A stretch of 64,000 bases of DNA from JANQIO01 sp043513815 (GTDB lineage: Bacteria > Pseudomonadota > Gammaproteobacteria > Pseudomonadales > Halieaceae): NCBI GenBank assembly GCA_043513815.1, contig CP121313.1, positions 2,604,001-2,668,000 on the forward strand, in the 5' to 3' direction. Numbering within the stretch: position 1 is the stretch's first letter; each line of letters starts with the position of its first letter. Below, piece after piece: positions 51,045 to 60,580 of this stretch. The position numbers were made by a program, and so were the translations under genes. Below the pieces are notes generated by a model. That model was not told the origin of the DNA. It did not search any database and saw only the letters and a program-made list of their open reading frames with translations.

Positions 51045-53420
51045 TCAGCTCCGCAACTCCGCATTGTAAGTTTTTATAAGCAGATCAATCACTTGATCCA
51101 CACTTTTATTAACATCCTGATCACTTAGCGTGCGTGAAGAATCCCTAAAAGTCAAACCCAATGCCAAGGATTTCCTTTTAGGATCAATACCTTTGCCTTC
51201 ATATACATCAAAAAGCCTTAAGTCTGTCAGGTAAGTTCCCGCCGCTTCTCGAACATTTTCCAGCAGCTCTCCCGCAGGCACCGATTTGTCTACCAGCAGC
51301 GCCAGGTCACGGCGTACCTCGGGGTAGCGCGACAGCTCCGTGAAGCTCGGCAGCGCCGCCGCCAGCAACGCCGCCAGGTCAACTTCAAACAGGTAAGCGG
51401 GCTGGGCCAGGTCAAATTTCGACTGCAATTGGGGATGCAGGGTACCGATCACGCCGACCGCACTGCCCTCACGCTCGAGGATGGCGGTCTGGCCCGGATG
51501 CAGGCCGGTGCGTTCGCCGGCCCGGAAAGTGAAACTCTCTTGCGCTGCGGTCAAGGCCAGCAGCGATTCCAGGTCTCCTTTCAGGTCGAAGAAATCCACC
51601 AGTTCACCGGACTCGCTCCAGGCTTCAGGGTGCCGACGGCCGCTGACCAACGCGGCCAGGGTTGGGCGCTGCTCCAGACCGTCCGCGCCGGGAAGGAACC
51701 GCAGGCCGGTCTCAAACAAGCGCACCCGGTGCTGCTGGCGGGCGGCATTGTGGGCCAGCGCCTGCACCAGACCCGGCATCAGGCTGGTGCGCATCACCGC
51801 CAGGTCTGCCGAGATGGGGTTTTGCAGTTCTACCGGGTGCAATTCCGGATCAAAGGCTTTCTGGGCGTCCGCGCCCAGGAAGCTATAAGTCACCGCCTCC
51901 TGGAAGTCGCGGCCGGTCAGCTGGGAGCGCAGCTTGCGCAGCGACAGGTCTCGCTCCGGACGTGAAGGAATAACCAGGTCGGCACGGATGTGACTGACCG
52001 GCAGGTTGTTGTAGCCGTATACCCGCGCCAGTTCCTCGAGCAAATCCGCCTCAATGGCAATATCCACTCGCCAGCTCGGTACGCCAGCCTGCCAACCTTC
52101 GTCGGTGGCCGTTACCGTAAGTCCGAGCCCGGTGAGAATACGTTCCACCTCGGCATCGGGCATATCAAAGCCCAGCATGCGGGGTATTCGCTCACGACGC
52201 AGTCGCACTGGCGGCCGCTCCGGCATATGTTCGTCCAGGCGGGTGTCCACGGTCGGGCCCGCCTCGCCACCGCAGATCGCCAGAATCAGCTCGGTGGCGC
52301 GCTCAAGCACCCGTGCCTGCATGCCGAAGTCAGCGCCACGTTCAAAACGGTGTGAGGCGTCGGTGTGCAGGCCATAGGCCCGGGCACGGCCGGCCATGGC
52401 CAGGGGCTGCCACCAGGCCGCCTCCAGCATCAGGTCAGTGGTTGATTCGCTGACGGCCGTGGTCTCACCGCCCATGATGCCGGCCAGCGAGACCGCCTTT
52501 TCCTGGTCGGCCACCACCATGCTGTCATCGCGCATCTCAAGGGTCTGGCCGTTCAGCAGCTCCAGCTTTTCACCGGCTTGTGCCATGCGCACGACAATGC
52601 CGCCAGACAGTTTGGCGAGATCAAAGGCGTGCATGGGCTGACCCAGCTCCAGCATTACGTAGTTGGTGACGTCGACCACCGGGTCGATGGCGCGAATACC
52701 GCTGCGGCGCAGTTTTTCCTGCATCCACAGGGGGCTGGTCCTGGAGATATCGATCCCGCGAATAACGCGGTTCACAAAACGGGGGCAGCCCTCGCCCGCT
52801 TCCAGCGACACCGGAAAGCTGTCTTCAATGGACGCCGGTACTGCTGTCACCGGCGCGTCGGCCAGATCGCTGTGGGTCAGCAGGGCCACTTCCCGGGCAA
52901 TGCCCGACAGGCCCAGACAGTCTGCACGGTTGGGCGTCAGGTCCAGCTCGATCACCTGGTCGCTGAGGTCCAGGTACTCACGCAGGTCGGCGCCCACCGG
53001 CGCATCGGCGGCCAGCTCCATCAGGCCATCGTCATCTTCACCCAGCTGCAGCTCGGCGCCGGCGCACAGCATGCCCTGGGATTCCACGCCTCGCAGCTTG
53101 GCCTTCTTGATCTTGAAGTTGCCCGGCAGTACCGCGCCCACCCGGGCCAGCGGCGCTTTCAGGCCGGCGCGGGCATTGGGGGCACCGCAGACAATCTGCA
53201 CGGTCTCGCCGCCGGTGTTGACCTGGCAGACGCGGAGCTTGTCGGCGTCCGGGTGTTGTTCGGCAGACACAATCTCTGCCACCACCACACCGGAAAAGTC
53301 TCCCGCCACCGGCTCGACGGCGTCGACTTCCATACCCGCCATGGTAATAAGCTGGGCCAGTTCGTCAGTATCGATGCCCGGGTTAACCCATTCCCGCAGC
53401 CACTGTTCGCTGAATTTCAT
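51045..53420 (-). CDS. pheT: Phenylalanine-tRNA ligase beta subunit
   Basis: The 791-residue beta chain of the PheS2PheT2 enzyme contains the N-terminal tRNA-binding EMAP-like domain (FSGVVVAEIVSAEQHPDADKLRVCQVNTGG), the B3/B4 editing part with HAFDLAKLSGGIVVRMA, B5, and a C-terminal FDX-ACB anticodon-binding domain (YPEVRRDLALLVDKSVPAGELL). Length and domain order are complete. It follows pheS by 18 bases and precedes ihfA, the common gammaproteobacterial order. Confidence 0.96.
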   Translation of the reverse strand: MKFSEQWLREWVNPGIDTDELAQLITMAGMEVDAVEPVAGDFSGVVVAEIVSAEQHPDADKLRVCQVNTGGETVQIVCGAPNARAGLKAPLARVGAVLPGNFKIKKAKLRGVESQGMLCAGAELQLGEDDDGLMELAADAPVGADLREYLDLSDQVIELDLTPNRADCLGLSGIAREVALLTHSDLADAPVTAVPASIEDSFPVSLEAGEGCPRFVNRVIRGIDISRTSPLWMQEKLRRSGIRAIDPVVDVTNYVMLELGQPMHAFDLAKLSGGIVVRMAQAGEKLELLNGQTLEMRDDSMVVADQEKAVSLAGIMGGETTAVSESTTDLMLEAAWWQPLAMAGRARAYGLHTDASHRFERGADFGMQARVLERATELILAICGGEAGPTVDTRLDEHMPERPPVRLRRERIPRMLGFDMPDAEVERILTGLGLTVTATDEGWQAGVPSWRVDIAIEADLLEELARVYGYNNLPVSHIRADLVIPSRPERDLSLRKLRSQLTGRDFQEAVTYSFLGADAQKAFDPELHPVELQNPISADLAVMRTSLMPGLVQALAHNAARQQHRVRLFETGLRFLPGADGLEQRPTLAALVSGRRHPEAWSESGELVDFFDLKGDLESLLALTAAQESFTFRAGERTGLHPGQTAILEREGSAVGVIGTLHPQLQSKFDLAQPAYLFEVDLAALLAAALPSFTELSRYPEVRRDLALLVDKSVPAGELLENVREAAGTYLTDLRLFDVYEGKGIDPKRKSLALGLTFRDSSRTLSDQDVNKSVDQVIDLLIKTYNAELRS

Positions 53421-53438
53421 AGCTTGTCCAAATCCGGT

Positions 53439-54458
53439 TTAGCGGAACTGCTCGAGGAAGCGCAGGTCGTTGTCAAAGAAGATGCGCAGGTCGTTGACGC
53501 CATAGCGCAGCATGGCCAGGCGCTCCACGCCCATGCCGAAGGCGAAGCCGGCGTAGCGCTCGGCATCGATGTTGGAATACTCCAATACCCGCGGGTGCAC
53601 CATGCCGCAACCCATCACTTCCAGCCAGCCGGTGTGGCTGCAGACGCGACAGCCGTCGCCGCCGCACATCACGCACTGGATATCCACTTCCGCCGAAGGC
53701 TCGGTGAAGGGAAAGTAGCTGGGACGGAAGCGCACGCTGAGCTGGTCGTTCTCGAAGAACACGTGCAGGAAGTCAATAACGATGCCCTTGAGGTCGGCAA
53801 AGCTCGATTCCTCATCGATCAACAGCCCTTCCACCTGGTGGAACATGGGCGTGTGGGTCAGATCGGAGTCGCAGCGGTACACGCGGCCCGGGCAGATGAC
53901 CCGGATGGGCGGTTGCTCGCTCTCCATGACCCGCACCTGTACCGGTGAGGTGTGGGTGCGCAGCACAGTCGTGTCATCCACGTAAAAGGTGTCGTGCATC
54001 GCCCGCGCCGGATGATGAGCGGGAATATTGAGGGCCTCGAAGTTGTGGTAGTCGTCTTCCACTTCCGGGCCTTCCACCACATCGAAACCGATAGCGCCGA
54101 AAAAGTCTTCCATGCGCTCAATGGTGCGGGTGACCGGGTGCAGCCCGCCGGTGGAGGCAGCGCGGCCGTCCAAAGTGACGTCGATGCGCTCTGCGGCCAG
54201 TTTTTCTGATACCGCGGCTGCGTCCAGGGCCTCCTTGCGTTCGCCGATCAGGGCCTGGAGTTCCTGCTTGACCACGTTGATCTGCGCACCGGCCTTCGGG
54301 CGCTCCTCGGGGTCGAGCTTGCCCAGGCCTTTCAGCAGGTCGGTGACCTTGCCCTTCTTGCCGAGGTATTCGACGCGCAGGTTTTCCAGCGCCTTGCCAT
54401 CGGTGGCGGCGTTGATGGCCTCGCGGCCCTCGTTTGCCAACTGTTCGAGGTTGTCCAT
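53439..54458 (-). CDS. pheS: Phenylalanine-tRNA ligase alpha subunit
   Basis: The 339-residue class II catalytic subunit has a coiled-coil N-terminus for tRNA contact, then motif 1-3 regions: HPARAMHDTFYVDDTTVLRTHTSPVQVRVM, FRPSYFPFTEPSAEVDI, and GMVHPRVLEYSNIDAERYAGFAFGMGVERLAML with the ATP-binding arginine. A well-placed AGAGGA precedes the ATG. It starts the pheS-pheT-ihfA-merR unit. The region upstream holds the rplT terminator and an inverted repeat. Confidence 0.96.
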   Translation of the reverse strand: MDNLEQLANEGREAINAATDGKALENLRVEYLGKKGKVTDLLKGLGKLDPEERPKAGAQINVVKQELQALIGERKEALDAAAVSEKLAAERIDVTLDGRAASTGGLHPVTRTIERMEDFFGAIGFDVVEGPEVEDDYHNFEALNIPAHHPARAMHDTFYVDDTTVLRTHTSPVQVRVMESEQPPIRVICPGRVYRCDSDLTHTPMFHQVEGLLIDEESSFADLKGIVIDFLHVFFENDQLSVRFRPSYFPFTEPSAEVDIQCVMCGGDGCRVCSHTGWLEVMGCGMVHPRVLEYSNIDAERYAGFAFGMGVERLAMLRYGVNDLRIFFDNDLRFLEQFR

Positions 54459-54477
54459 TGCTTCCTCTAAAAGAGTG

Positions 54478-54553
54478 ACAGACCACGTTTGTGAGCGCCT
54501 GGGTGTTCTCGCCCCGAGGCCGGAGCTCTTAAACGGTCAAAAACGTGGTCTGT
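54478..54553. repeat. Inverted repeat upstream of pheS
   Basis: ACAGACCACGTTT (54478-54490) and AAACGTGGTCTGT (54541-54553) are exact reverse complements 50 bases apart. The end continues CCCC, giving the AACGTGGTCTGTCCCC form that recalls RAYT-type terminal repeats but differs from the GGGGTCAGAGTAAC family in the island. Confidence 0.75.
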
Positions 54554-54580
54554 CCCCATTTATGCGATTAGCCAATAAAA

Positions 54581-54610
54581 AAGGGGAAAGAGTGTTAACC
54601 CTTTCCCCTT
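54581..54610 (-). terminator. Intrinsic terminator after rplT
   Basis: AAGGGGAAAG (54581-54590) and CTTTCCCCTT (54601-54610) form a 10-bp stem. On the minus strand the stem is followed by TTTTATTGG. It ends the thrS-infC-rplT transcript. Confidence 0.8.
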
Positions 54611-54667
54611 CTGTTTTCGTGTGCAGCGAACCGACTGCCCCTGAATAAAGGGCGCGGCAGGGTGGGC

Positions 54668-54895
54668 TTAGGCCAGCGCGGCCTTCGCTTGCTCCACGAT
54701 CGCTGCAAAAGCCGGCTTGTCATGCACAGCCAGGTCCGCCAGCACACGACGGTCCAACTGCACATCGGCCTTCTTCAGGCCATTGATCAAGCGGCTGTAG
54801 CTCAGGCCATTGGCACGAGACTGGGCATTGATGCGAGTGATCCACAGCGAGCGAAACTGACGCTTGCGCTGACGGCGATCACGAAGGGCATTCAC
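54668..54895 (-). pseudogene. rplT: 50S ribosomal protein L20, truncated at the N-terminus
   Basis: The 75 codons match L20 from about residue 45 to the end (RDRRQRKRQFRSLWITRIN, GLSYSRLINGLKKADVQLDRRVLADLAV). Normal L20 has about 118 residues. The missing part contains the basic rRNA-binding arm that L20 needs for ribosome assembly. Only six bases separate this fragment from the infC stop, so the gene for L35 (rpmI), which should lie between, is also absent. A deletion of roughly 330-380 bases would explain both. It could be real or an assembly fault, or a full copy could lie elsewhere. Confidence 0.85.
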
Positions 54896-54901
54896 AGGCC
54901 G

Positions 54902-55429
54902 CTAGTTCTTCTTTTTGGGGGCAATAACCATGGTGAGCTGTCGGCCTTCCATTTTCGGGAATTGCTCGACTGAACCCAACTCGGCCAGATCAGCTTCTAC
55001 TCGCTTGAGTAGCTCCATGCCGATTTCCTGGTGAGCCATTTCACGACCGCGAAAACGCAGCGTTACCTTGGCCTTATCGCCGTTTTCAAGGAAACGTACC
55101 AGGTTGCGTAGTTTTACCTGGTAATCCCCTTCCTCCGTCCCTGGACGAAATTTCATCTCTTTGATTTGTGTTCGTTTCTGCTTCTTCTTGGCAGCGTTTT
55201 TCTGCTTCTTGGCCTCGAACACATGTTTTCCATAGTCCATGATCTTACAGACCACGGGCTCGGAATCAGTAATCTGTACCAGATCCAGAGTGGCGGCTTC
55301 TGCCGCACTGACTGCTTCTGCGAGGCTGACAATGCCAACCTGCTCTCCATCAGCGCCAATAAGCCTTACCTTGTCCGCCTGAATCTCATCATTGATAGGC
55401 GCACGCTTACTCTTGGTTTCTCTCTTAAT
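54902..55429 (-). CDS. infC: Translation initiation factor IF-3, with an AUU start codon
   Basis: The 175-residue protein is the complete IF-3. The N-domain runs from KREYTK-like IKRETKSKRAPINDEIQADKVRLIG, with the linker KKKQKRTQIKEMKFRPGTEEGDYQVKLRNL, and the C-domain ends in MEGRQLTMVIAPKKK. I place the start at ATT (55429) because GGGAG lies nine bases upstream and family alignment begins there. An AUU start is the hallmark of IF-3 autoregulation, since IF-3 itself discriminates against it. The open frame continues upstream to 55477 but without family similarity. It follows thrS in the normal order. Confidence 0.88.
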   Translation of the reverse strand: MKRETKSKRAPINDEIQADKVRLIGADGEQVGIVSLAEAVSAAEAATLDLVQITDSEPVVCKIMDYGKHVFEAKKQKNAAKKKQKRTQIKEMKFRPGTEEGDYQVKLRNLVRFLENGDKAKVTLRFRGREMAHQEIGMELLKRVEADLAELGSVEQFPKMEGRQLTMVIAPKKKN

Positions 55430-55572
55430 CGGTATTTTCTCCCGTTTCTCGTAATGCCCGGACAATTCCCGCAGCACAATTTACTGAGCCGCGGGATTTT
55501 ATAGAGCTTGGCCCGCTTTCACAAGTATTTTCTGGCGTGAACAAGCGCCGAAAGCCATTGAATTACAAAGGC

Positions 55573-57484
55573 TTAGCTGCGTGAGTCCACTTCCTGCCCC
55601 AGTCGTTCGGCAAAGGCGTCCAGACTCAGGGTGCCCAGGTCGTCCCCTGTGCGGGTGCGAACGGCCACGCTGCCCTCTTCCATCTCGCGATCGCCCACCA
55701 CCAGCAGGTAAGGAATACGCTGGATAGTGTGCTCACGAATCTTGAAGCCGACCTTCTCGTTGCGCAGGTCCGCCTCGACGCGAAAGCCCCTGGCATTCAG
55801 CGTATCTGCCACTTGCTGGGCGTAGGCAGACTGGTGGTCGGTGATGTTCAGCACCACCGCCTGCTGCGGTGACAGCCAGACCGGGAAGTTGCCTTCGAAG
55901 TGCTCGATCAGGATACCGATAAAGCGCTCGAAGGAGCCCAGTATGGCGCGGTGCAACATCACCGGCACCTGACGGCTACCGTCTTCGGCCACATAGTGGG
56001 CATCCAGGCGCCCGGGCATGGAGAAGTCCACCTGCAGGGTACCCAGCTGCCAGACCCGGCCGATGGAATCCTTGAGACTGAACTCGATCTTGGGGCCGTA
56101 GAAGGCGCCTTCACCGGGCAGCTCTTCCCAGGGCAGGCCTTTGGCGTCGAGTGCGTCGGCCAGGGCTTTTTCGGCCCGGTCCCAGTCCTCTTCGGAGCCA
56201 ACACGCTTTTCCGGCCGGGTAGAGAGCCGGTAAATCATGTCCGGCTCGCCAAAGAAGTCCGCGTAGACCTCGTGCAGGAAGTCGATAAAGGCGATGGACT
56301 CGGGCTGAATCTGCTCCTCCGTGCAGAAGATGTGGGCATCGTCCTGCACAAAGCCGCGCACCCGCATAATGCCGTGCAGGGAGCCCGAGGGCTCGTTGCG
56401 GTGACAGCTGCCGAACTCGGCCAGGCGCAGGGGCAGGTCGCGATAGCTTTTCAGACCCTGATTGAACACCTGCACATGGCAGGGGCAGTTCATGGGCTTG
56501 ATCGCGAATGTCCTGTCTTCGGCTTCCAGCATGAACATGTCCTCGCCAAACTTGTCGGCGTGGCCGGACTTTTCCCACAGAGACAGGTCGACGATCTGCG
56601 GCGTCTTGATCTCCTGGTAACCGTGCTCGCGCTGGGCATTGCGCATGTACTGCTCGATAGCCTGATAGATACTCCAGCCTTTCGGATGCCAGAACACCCA
56701 TACCCGGCGCCTCTTCCTGGGTATGGAACAGGCCCAGCTTCTTGGCAATTTTGCGATGGTCGCGCTTTTCGGCTTCCTCGATGCGGCGCAGGTAGGCCTT
56801 CAGTTCCTTGCTGTTGCGCCAGGCGGTGCCATAGATGCGTTGCAGCATTTCGTTGCTGGCATCGCCGCGCCAGTAGGCGCCGGCCACCTTGGTCAACTTG
56901 AAGGTCTTGAGCTTGCCGGTGCTGGGCACGTGGGGACCGCGGCACAGGTCCATCCAGGGGCCCTGGCGGTAGACGCTAATCTCCTCGCCCTCGGGCAGTT
57001 CCTCAATGATCTTGACCTTGTAGTGCTCCCCCATATTGCGGAATTCTTCCACCGCGTGCTCACGGCTCATCACCAGGCGCTCTACCGGCAGGTCGTCGTT
57101 GACGATCTCCGCCATGCGCTTTTCGATTTTCTCGAGGTCTTCCGGCGTAAAACTATGGCCGGTGGCGAAGTCGTAGTAGAAGCCGTCTTCGATGACCGGG
57201 CCGATGGTGACCTGGGTGCCGGGGTACAGTTCCTGCACGGCCATGGCCAGCAGGTGGGCGGAGGAATGACGAATGATCTCCAGGCCTTCCTCATCGCGGT
57301 CGGTGATGATCGACAGCTCGGCGTCATCTTCAATGAGGTGGGAGGTATCCACCTCGCGGCCGTCCACTTTGCCGGCCAGGGCCGCCTTGGCGAGGCCGGG
57401 GCCGATATCGGCGGCCACGTCGTGAACAGAAACAGAATGGTCGAAGGTCCGCTGGGAACCGTCGGGCAAGGTAATAACTGGCAT
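55573..57484 (-). pseudogene. thrS: Threonine-tRNA ligase, broken by a +1 frameshift
   Basis: The synthetase spans two frames. The part from 57484 carries the TGS domain (MPVITLPDGSQRTFDHSV), the editing domain with HSSAHLLAMAV and the start of the catalytic domain. At EAPGM the family sequence continues with VFWHPKGW in the next frame, which runs to 55573 with GFVQDDAHIFCTEEQI and the anticodon-binding domain. One extra C in the run at 56697-56699 (G in the coding strand) accounts for the shift. Removing it gives 636 residues, the normal size. A broken essential gene suggests sequence error, though a real second ThrRS elsewhere cannot be excluded. Confidence 0.9.
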
Positions 57485-58058
57485 GGTCTCGAGTCCCTTT
57501 CCAGTGGTGGCCCCTACAAAGGGTCACGTGTGGGTGAAATGTCTGAAGCGGTGCGTTCCAGTCAGCAGCACCATACGAAGGCGCCTCACCCTGACTTTCA
57601 CCCCACTTCGAGTGAATACCCATAGTAACACGGCGCACCGGGCCTCTGCGGTGAATATTGCGCTTTTTGGGATAGAAATCAGGGGCCTGCAGCCAGGGCC
57701 GGGGCGCCGCAACTATTTCGAGGGCCGCACAACGCCGAAGCCGCTTGCGGAAAAACAGATCGTCTTTGCCTACACAATCTATTTTTCAAATGGCGCCACT
57801 GGCCGTATTGTTCGTGCATCTCGACTGCCCAGGCACACCTGATGGATCACGACCCGAAAAATCATTCACTGTTGGACTACCCGGGCTACTGCCTCACCCT
57901 CTCACTGGTATTCACGGGCTCCCTGGGTCTGGCCACTTTTTTGCACGCACTCTAGCCCGCTACTGACTCCACGTGGTTGGGAACTGAAGGGCTGAAGGGC
58001 TGACGCCCCGATGCAATTCGGTACACTGGGCGCTCACTCACCAGATTGCGGTTAACCC
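57485..58058. other. Intergenic region between thrS and the M20 peptidase
   Basis: This 574-base divergent gap should hold the thrS promoter and leader. I see no T-box, RNA gene or repeat. A 37-codon frame at 57842-57955 is described separately. Confidence 0.5.
57842..57955 (+). CDS. Possible 37-residue small membrane protein
   Basis: The ATG at 57842 opens a 37-codon frame: MDHDPKNHSLLDYPGYCLT, then a hydrophobic LSLVFTGSLGLATFLHAL. A polar head and one membrane helix are plausible for a small inner-membrane protein. The ribosome-binding site is weak (AGG) and no homologue is known to me. Chance coding is quite possible. Confidence 0.2.
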   Translation: MDHDPKNHSLLDYPGYCLTLSLVFTGSLGLATFLHAL

Positions 58059-59633
58059 ATGCGCCTGATTGCCCACCTTTTTACACCCGTCACGCAGGCT
58101 GCACTCGCTTGCGCCCTGCTCCTGCCATTGAACCTGAGCGCCGACGACGACATCTCCGACCGGGTAGGCGCCACCCGGCAGGCCGTTGACGCGTACCGCA
58201 GTGGGAAAGAAGCCGAGATTGTCTCCGACTTCATCGACCTCCTCTCCCTCCCTAATGTCGCCGTCAATCTGGCGGATATGGAGCGCAATGCCGAGCACAT
58301 CATCGGCCTGCTGGAGTCCAGGGGTTTTGCGGCCCGCACCCTGCAGGAAGGCGGCGCACCCTACATCTATGCCGAGCTGCCAAGCCCAGGCGCCACGGAG
58401 ACGGTGCTGATCTACGCCCACTTCGACGGCCAGCCGGTGCAGGAGGAAAACTGGACCTACCCGCCCTTCTCGCCGACTCTGCTGGACGCACCGCTGCCCG
58501 CTGGCAAGCCTGTGGACATAGCCCAGGTCAAAGGCCCCTTCGGCCCTGAATGGCGACTGTACGGGCGCTCGGCCGGCGACGACAAAATGCCGGTAATCGC
58601 GCTGATCCACACGTTGGATGCGCTGGCGGCCGCGGGCATCGATCGCTCGGTGAACATCAAGCTGCTGCTGGATGGCGAGGAGGAAATGGGTTCCCCCACC
58701 GTCCGCCAGATAATCGACAAGCACGGCAAGCTGCTGCAGGCAGACGTGCTGCTGTTCTGCGACGGCCCCATGCACCAGTCGCGCCGCACGCAGATTGTAT
58801 TTGGCGTGCGCGGCTCCACCACCGTCGACGTCACCACCTACGGCGCCACACGGCCGCTGCATTCCGGCCACTACGGCAACTGGTCACCCAATCCGATCAT
58901 GCAGCTGGCCCATCTGTTGACCAGCATGCGGGATGAAAGCGGGCGCATTCTCGTCAAGGGCTATTACGACAATGTCGAGCCGCTCTCCGAGCTTGAACAG
59001 GAAGCGATTGCCAACATGCCGGACGTCACCGGTACGCTGCAAGACGAGCTGTCCGTGAACACCCCTGAGGGCAACGGCGCCCGCATCGAGGAGTTGATTG
59101 CCCTTCCTGCCCTGAATATCCGCGGTTTTGTTGCCGGCGGCGTTGGCAAAAAAGGCCGCAATATTGTGCTGTCTACGGCCACCGCCTCCATCGACCTGCG
59201 TCTGGTGCCTGACCAGACCCCAGGCAGTACCCGCCAACTGCTCGAAGATCATGTCAGGGCGCAGGGCTTTCACGTTGTGCACGAAGAACCCAGCGCCGAG
59301 GTGCTGCGGGCTCACCCGAAGGTGGCGAAGATGGAGTGGAAGGAATCCGGCTACCCCGCCCTGCGCACGGACCTCGATCACCCCATGGCCCTGCGACTCA
59401 CCGGGCTGATGCGGGAGATTTCACCCGACCTGATCGTGACGCCGACCATGGGTGGCAGCCTGCCCCTGCACGAATTCGGCAGTCGCCTCAGCGCGCCGAT
59501 CATCATCCTGCCGCTGGCCAACCACGACAACAACCAGCACGCCGAAAACGAAAACATCCGACTGCAAAACCTGTGGGATGCGATGGCCGTGTACGGGGCC
59601 GTGCTCGCCAACTTTGGCAACTATGAGTCCTGA
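58059..59633 (+). CDS. Exported M20-family metallopeptidase
   Basis: The 524-residue protein has a signal peptide (MRLIAHLFTPVTQAALACALLLPLNLSA). The M20 di-zinc site is visible: LIYAHFDGQ (H and D), YGRSAGDDK (bridging D), LDGEEEMGSP (catalytic E and metal-binding E) and, near the end, LPLANHDNNQHAENENIR with the last ligand. The central dimerisation insert (STTVDVTTYGATRPLHSGHYG) is present. It is close to carnosinase-type or M20 dipeptidases and acts in the periplasm. It stands alone, divergent from thrS. Confidence 0.85.
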   Translation: MRLIAHLFTPVTQAALACALLLPLNLSADDDISDRVGATRQAVDAYRSGKEAEIVSDFIDLLSLPNVAVNLADMERNAEHIIGLLESRGFAARTLQEGGAPYIYAELPSPGATETVLIYAHFDGQPVQEENWTYPPFSPTLLDAPLPAGKPVDIAQVKGPFGPEWRLYGRSAGDDKMPVIALIHTLDALAAAGIDRSVNIKLLLDGEEEMGSPTVRQIIDKHGKLLQADVLLFCDGPMHQSRRTQIVFGVRGSTTVDVTTYGATRPLHSGHYGNWSPNPIMQLAHLLTSMRDESGRILVKGYYDNVEPLSELEQEAIANMPDVTGTLQDELSVNTPEGNGARIEELIALPALNIRGFVAGGVGKKGRNIVLSTATASIDLRLVPDQTPGSTRQLLEDHVRAQGFHVVHEEPSAEVLRAHPKVAKMEWKESGYPALRTDLDHPMALRLTGLMREISPDLIVTPTMGGSLPLHEFGSRLSAPIIILPLANHDNNQHAENENIRLQNLWDAMAVYGAVLANFGNYES

Positions 59634-59843
59634 TACAACGCCTGAGCTCGGCGCCAGCATGGTGCCACGTTAGCGCGCTTCGCCGAATCCCGACCTGCGT
59701 CATCGGCAGACCCCAAAAACGTGGTGGCTAACCGTGGCGCAGATCAATTCTGCCGCACAAATCGTCGGCAGGCCGGTTCGCCTACATCGCTTGCTGGTTA
59801 TGATCAACATCACCAGGCAAAAGGAAACGCCCGCTGAATCGTT

Positions 59844-60573
59844 ATGATTGAAAAGCTGTTGCGCTCATTACAGGAAAGCCTGAAAGACCTGCTGCCCATT
59901 ATTATTGTGGTGGTCTGCTTCCAGCTGCTGGTCCTGCAACAACCCCTCCCCAACCTGGCACAGCTGCTGGTGGGACTGGTTCTGGTGTTGCTGGGACTGA
60001 CGTTTTTTATCAACGGCCTGGAAATGGGCCTGTTTCCGATCGGCGAGTCCATGGCCTACGATTTCGCCCGCAAGGGCAGCCTGTTCTGGCTGATCGCCTT
60101 TGCCTTCTGCCTGGGATTTGGCACCACGGTGGCAGAGCCGGCGCTGATTGCCGTAGCGGCGGAAGCCGCGCAGATCGCCGCCGAGGGCGGCGCGATCGAG
60201 CACAGCGAGGACTCCATCGAGCGCTATGCCTTCGGGTTGCGCATGACGGTGGCGCTGTCGGTGGGCTTCGCCATCGTTATCGGCGTGGTACGCATACTGC
60301 GGGCGTGGCTGGCCGATCCAGTACCTGATTCTTGGCGGCTATGTGATCGTGGTGCTGGTCACTCTCATTGCGCCTGACGATATTGTCGGCATTGCCTACG
60401 ACTCAGGCGGTGTCACCACCTCCACCATCACGGTGCCGCTGGTGACCGCTCTCGGGGTGGGGCTGGCCTCGGCGCTCCGTGACCGCAGCCCGATGATTGA
60501 CGGCTTCGGCCTGATTGCCTTCGCCTCACTCACACCCATGATCTTTGTCATGGTCTACGGCATGCTCTACTGA
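59844..60573 (+). pseudogene. DUF1538 membrane protein, first copy, with a +1 frameshift
   Basis: The gene is a DUF1538 protein split between two frames. The first covers IIIVVVCFQLLVLQQP, LLGLTFFINGLEMGLFPIGESMA and FCLGFGTTVAEPALIAVAAEA. At VVRILR the family pattern (GWPIQYLILGGYVIVVLVTLIAPDDIVGIAYDSGGVTTST) continues in the next frame. One extra G in the GGG at 60301-60303 explains it. Corrected length is about 242 residues with six to seven helices. It is related to the next gene (GTTVAEPAL versus STTIAEPSL; AYDSGGVTTST in both), so the two probably form a membrane pair. Confidence 0.82.
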
Positions 60574-60580
60574 GTCGCCC

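Noticed and set aside
56111..57484. Programmed frameshift in thrS
   Set aside because: No slippery heptamer, downstream pseudoknot or family precedent. A one-base insertion in a short GGG run is simpler.
57485..57660. T-box or other riboswitch before thrS
   Set aside because: T-boxes are typical of Gram-positive bacteria and no T-box sequence or antiterminator was seen.
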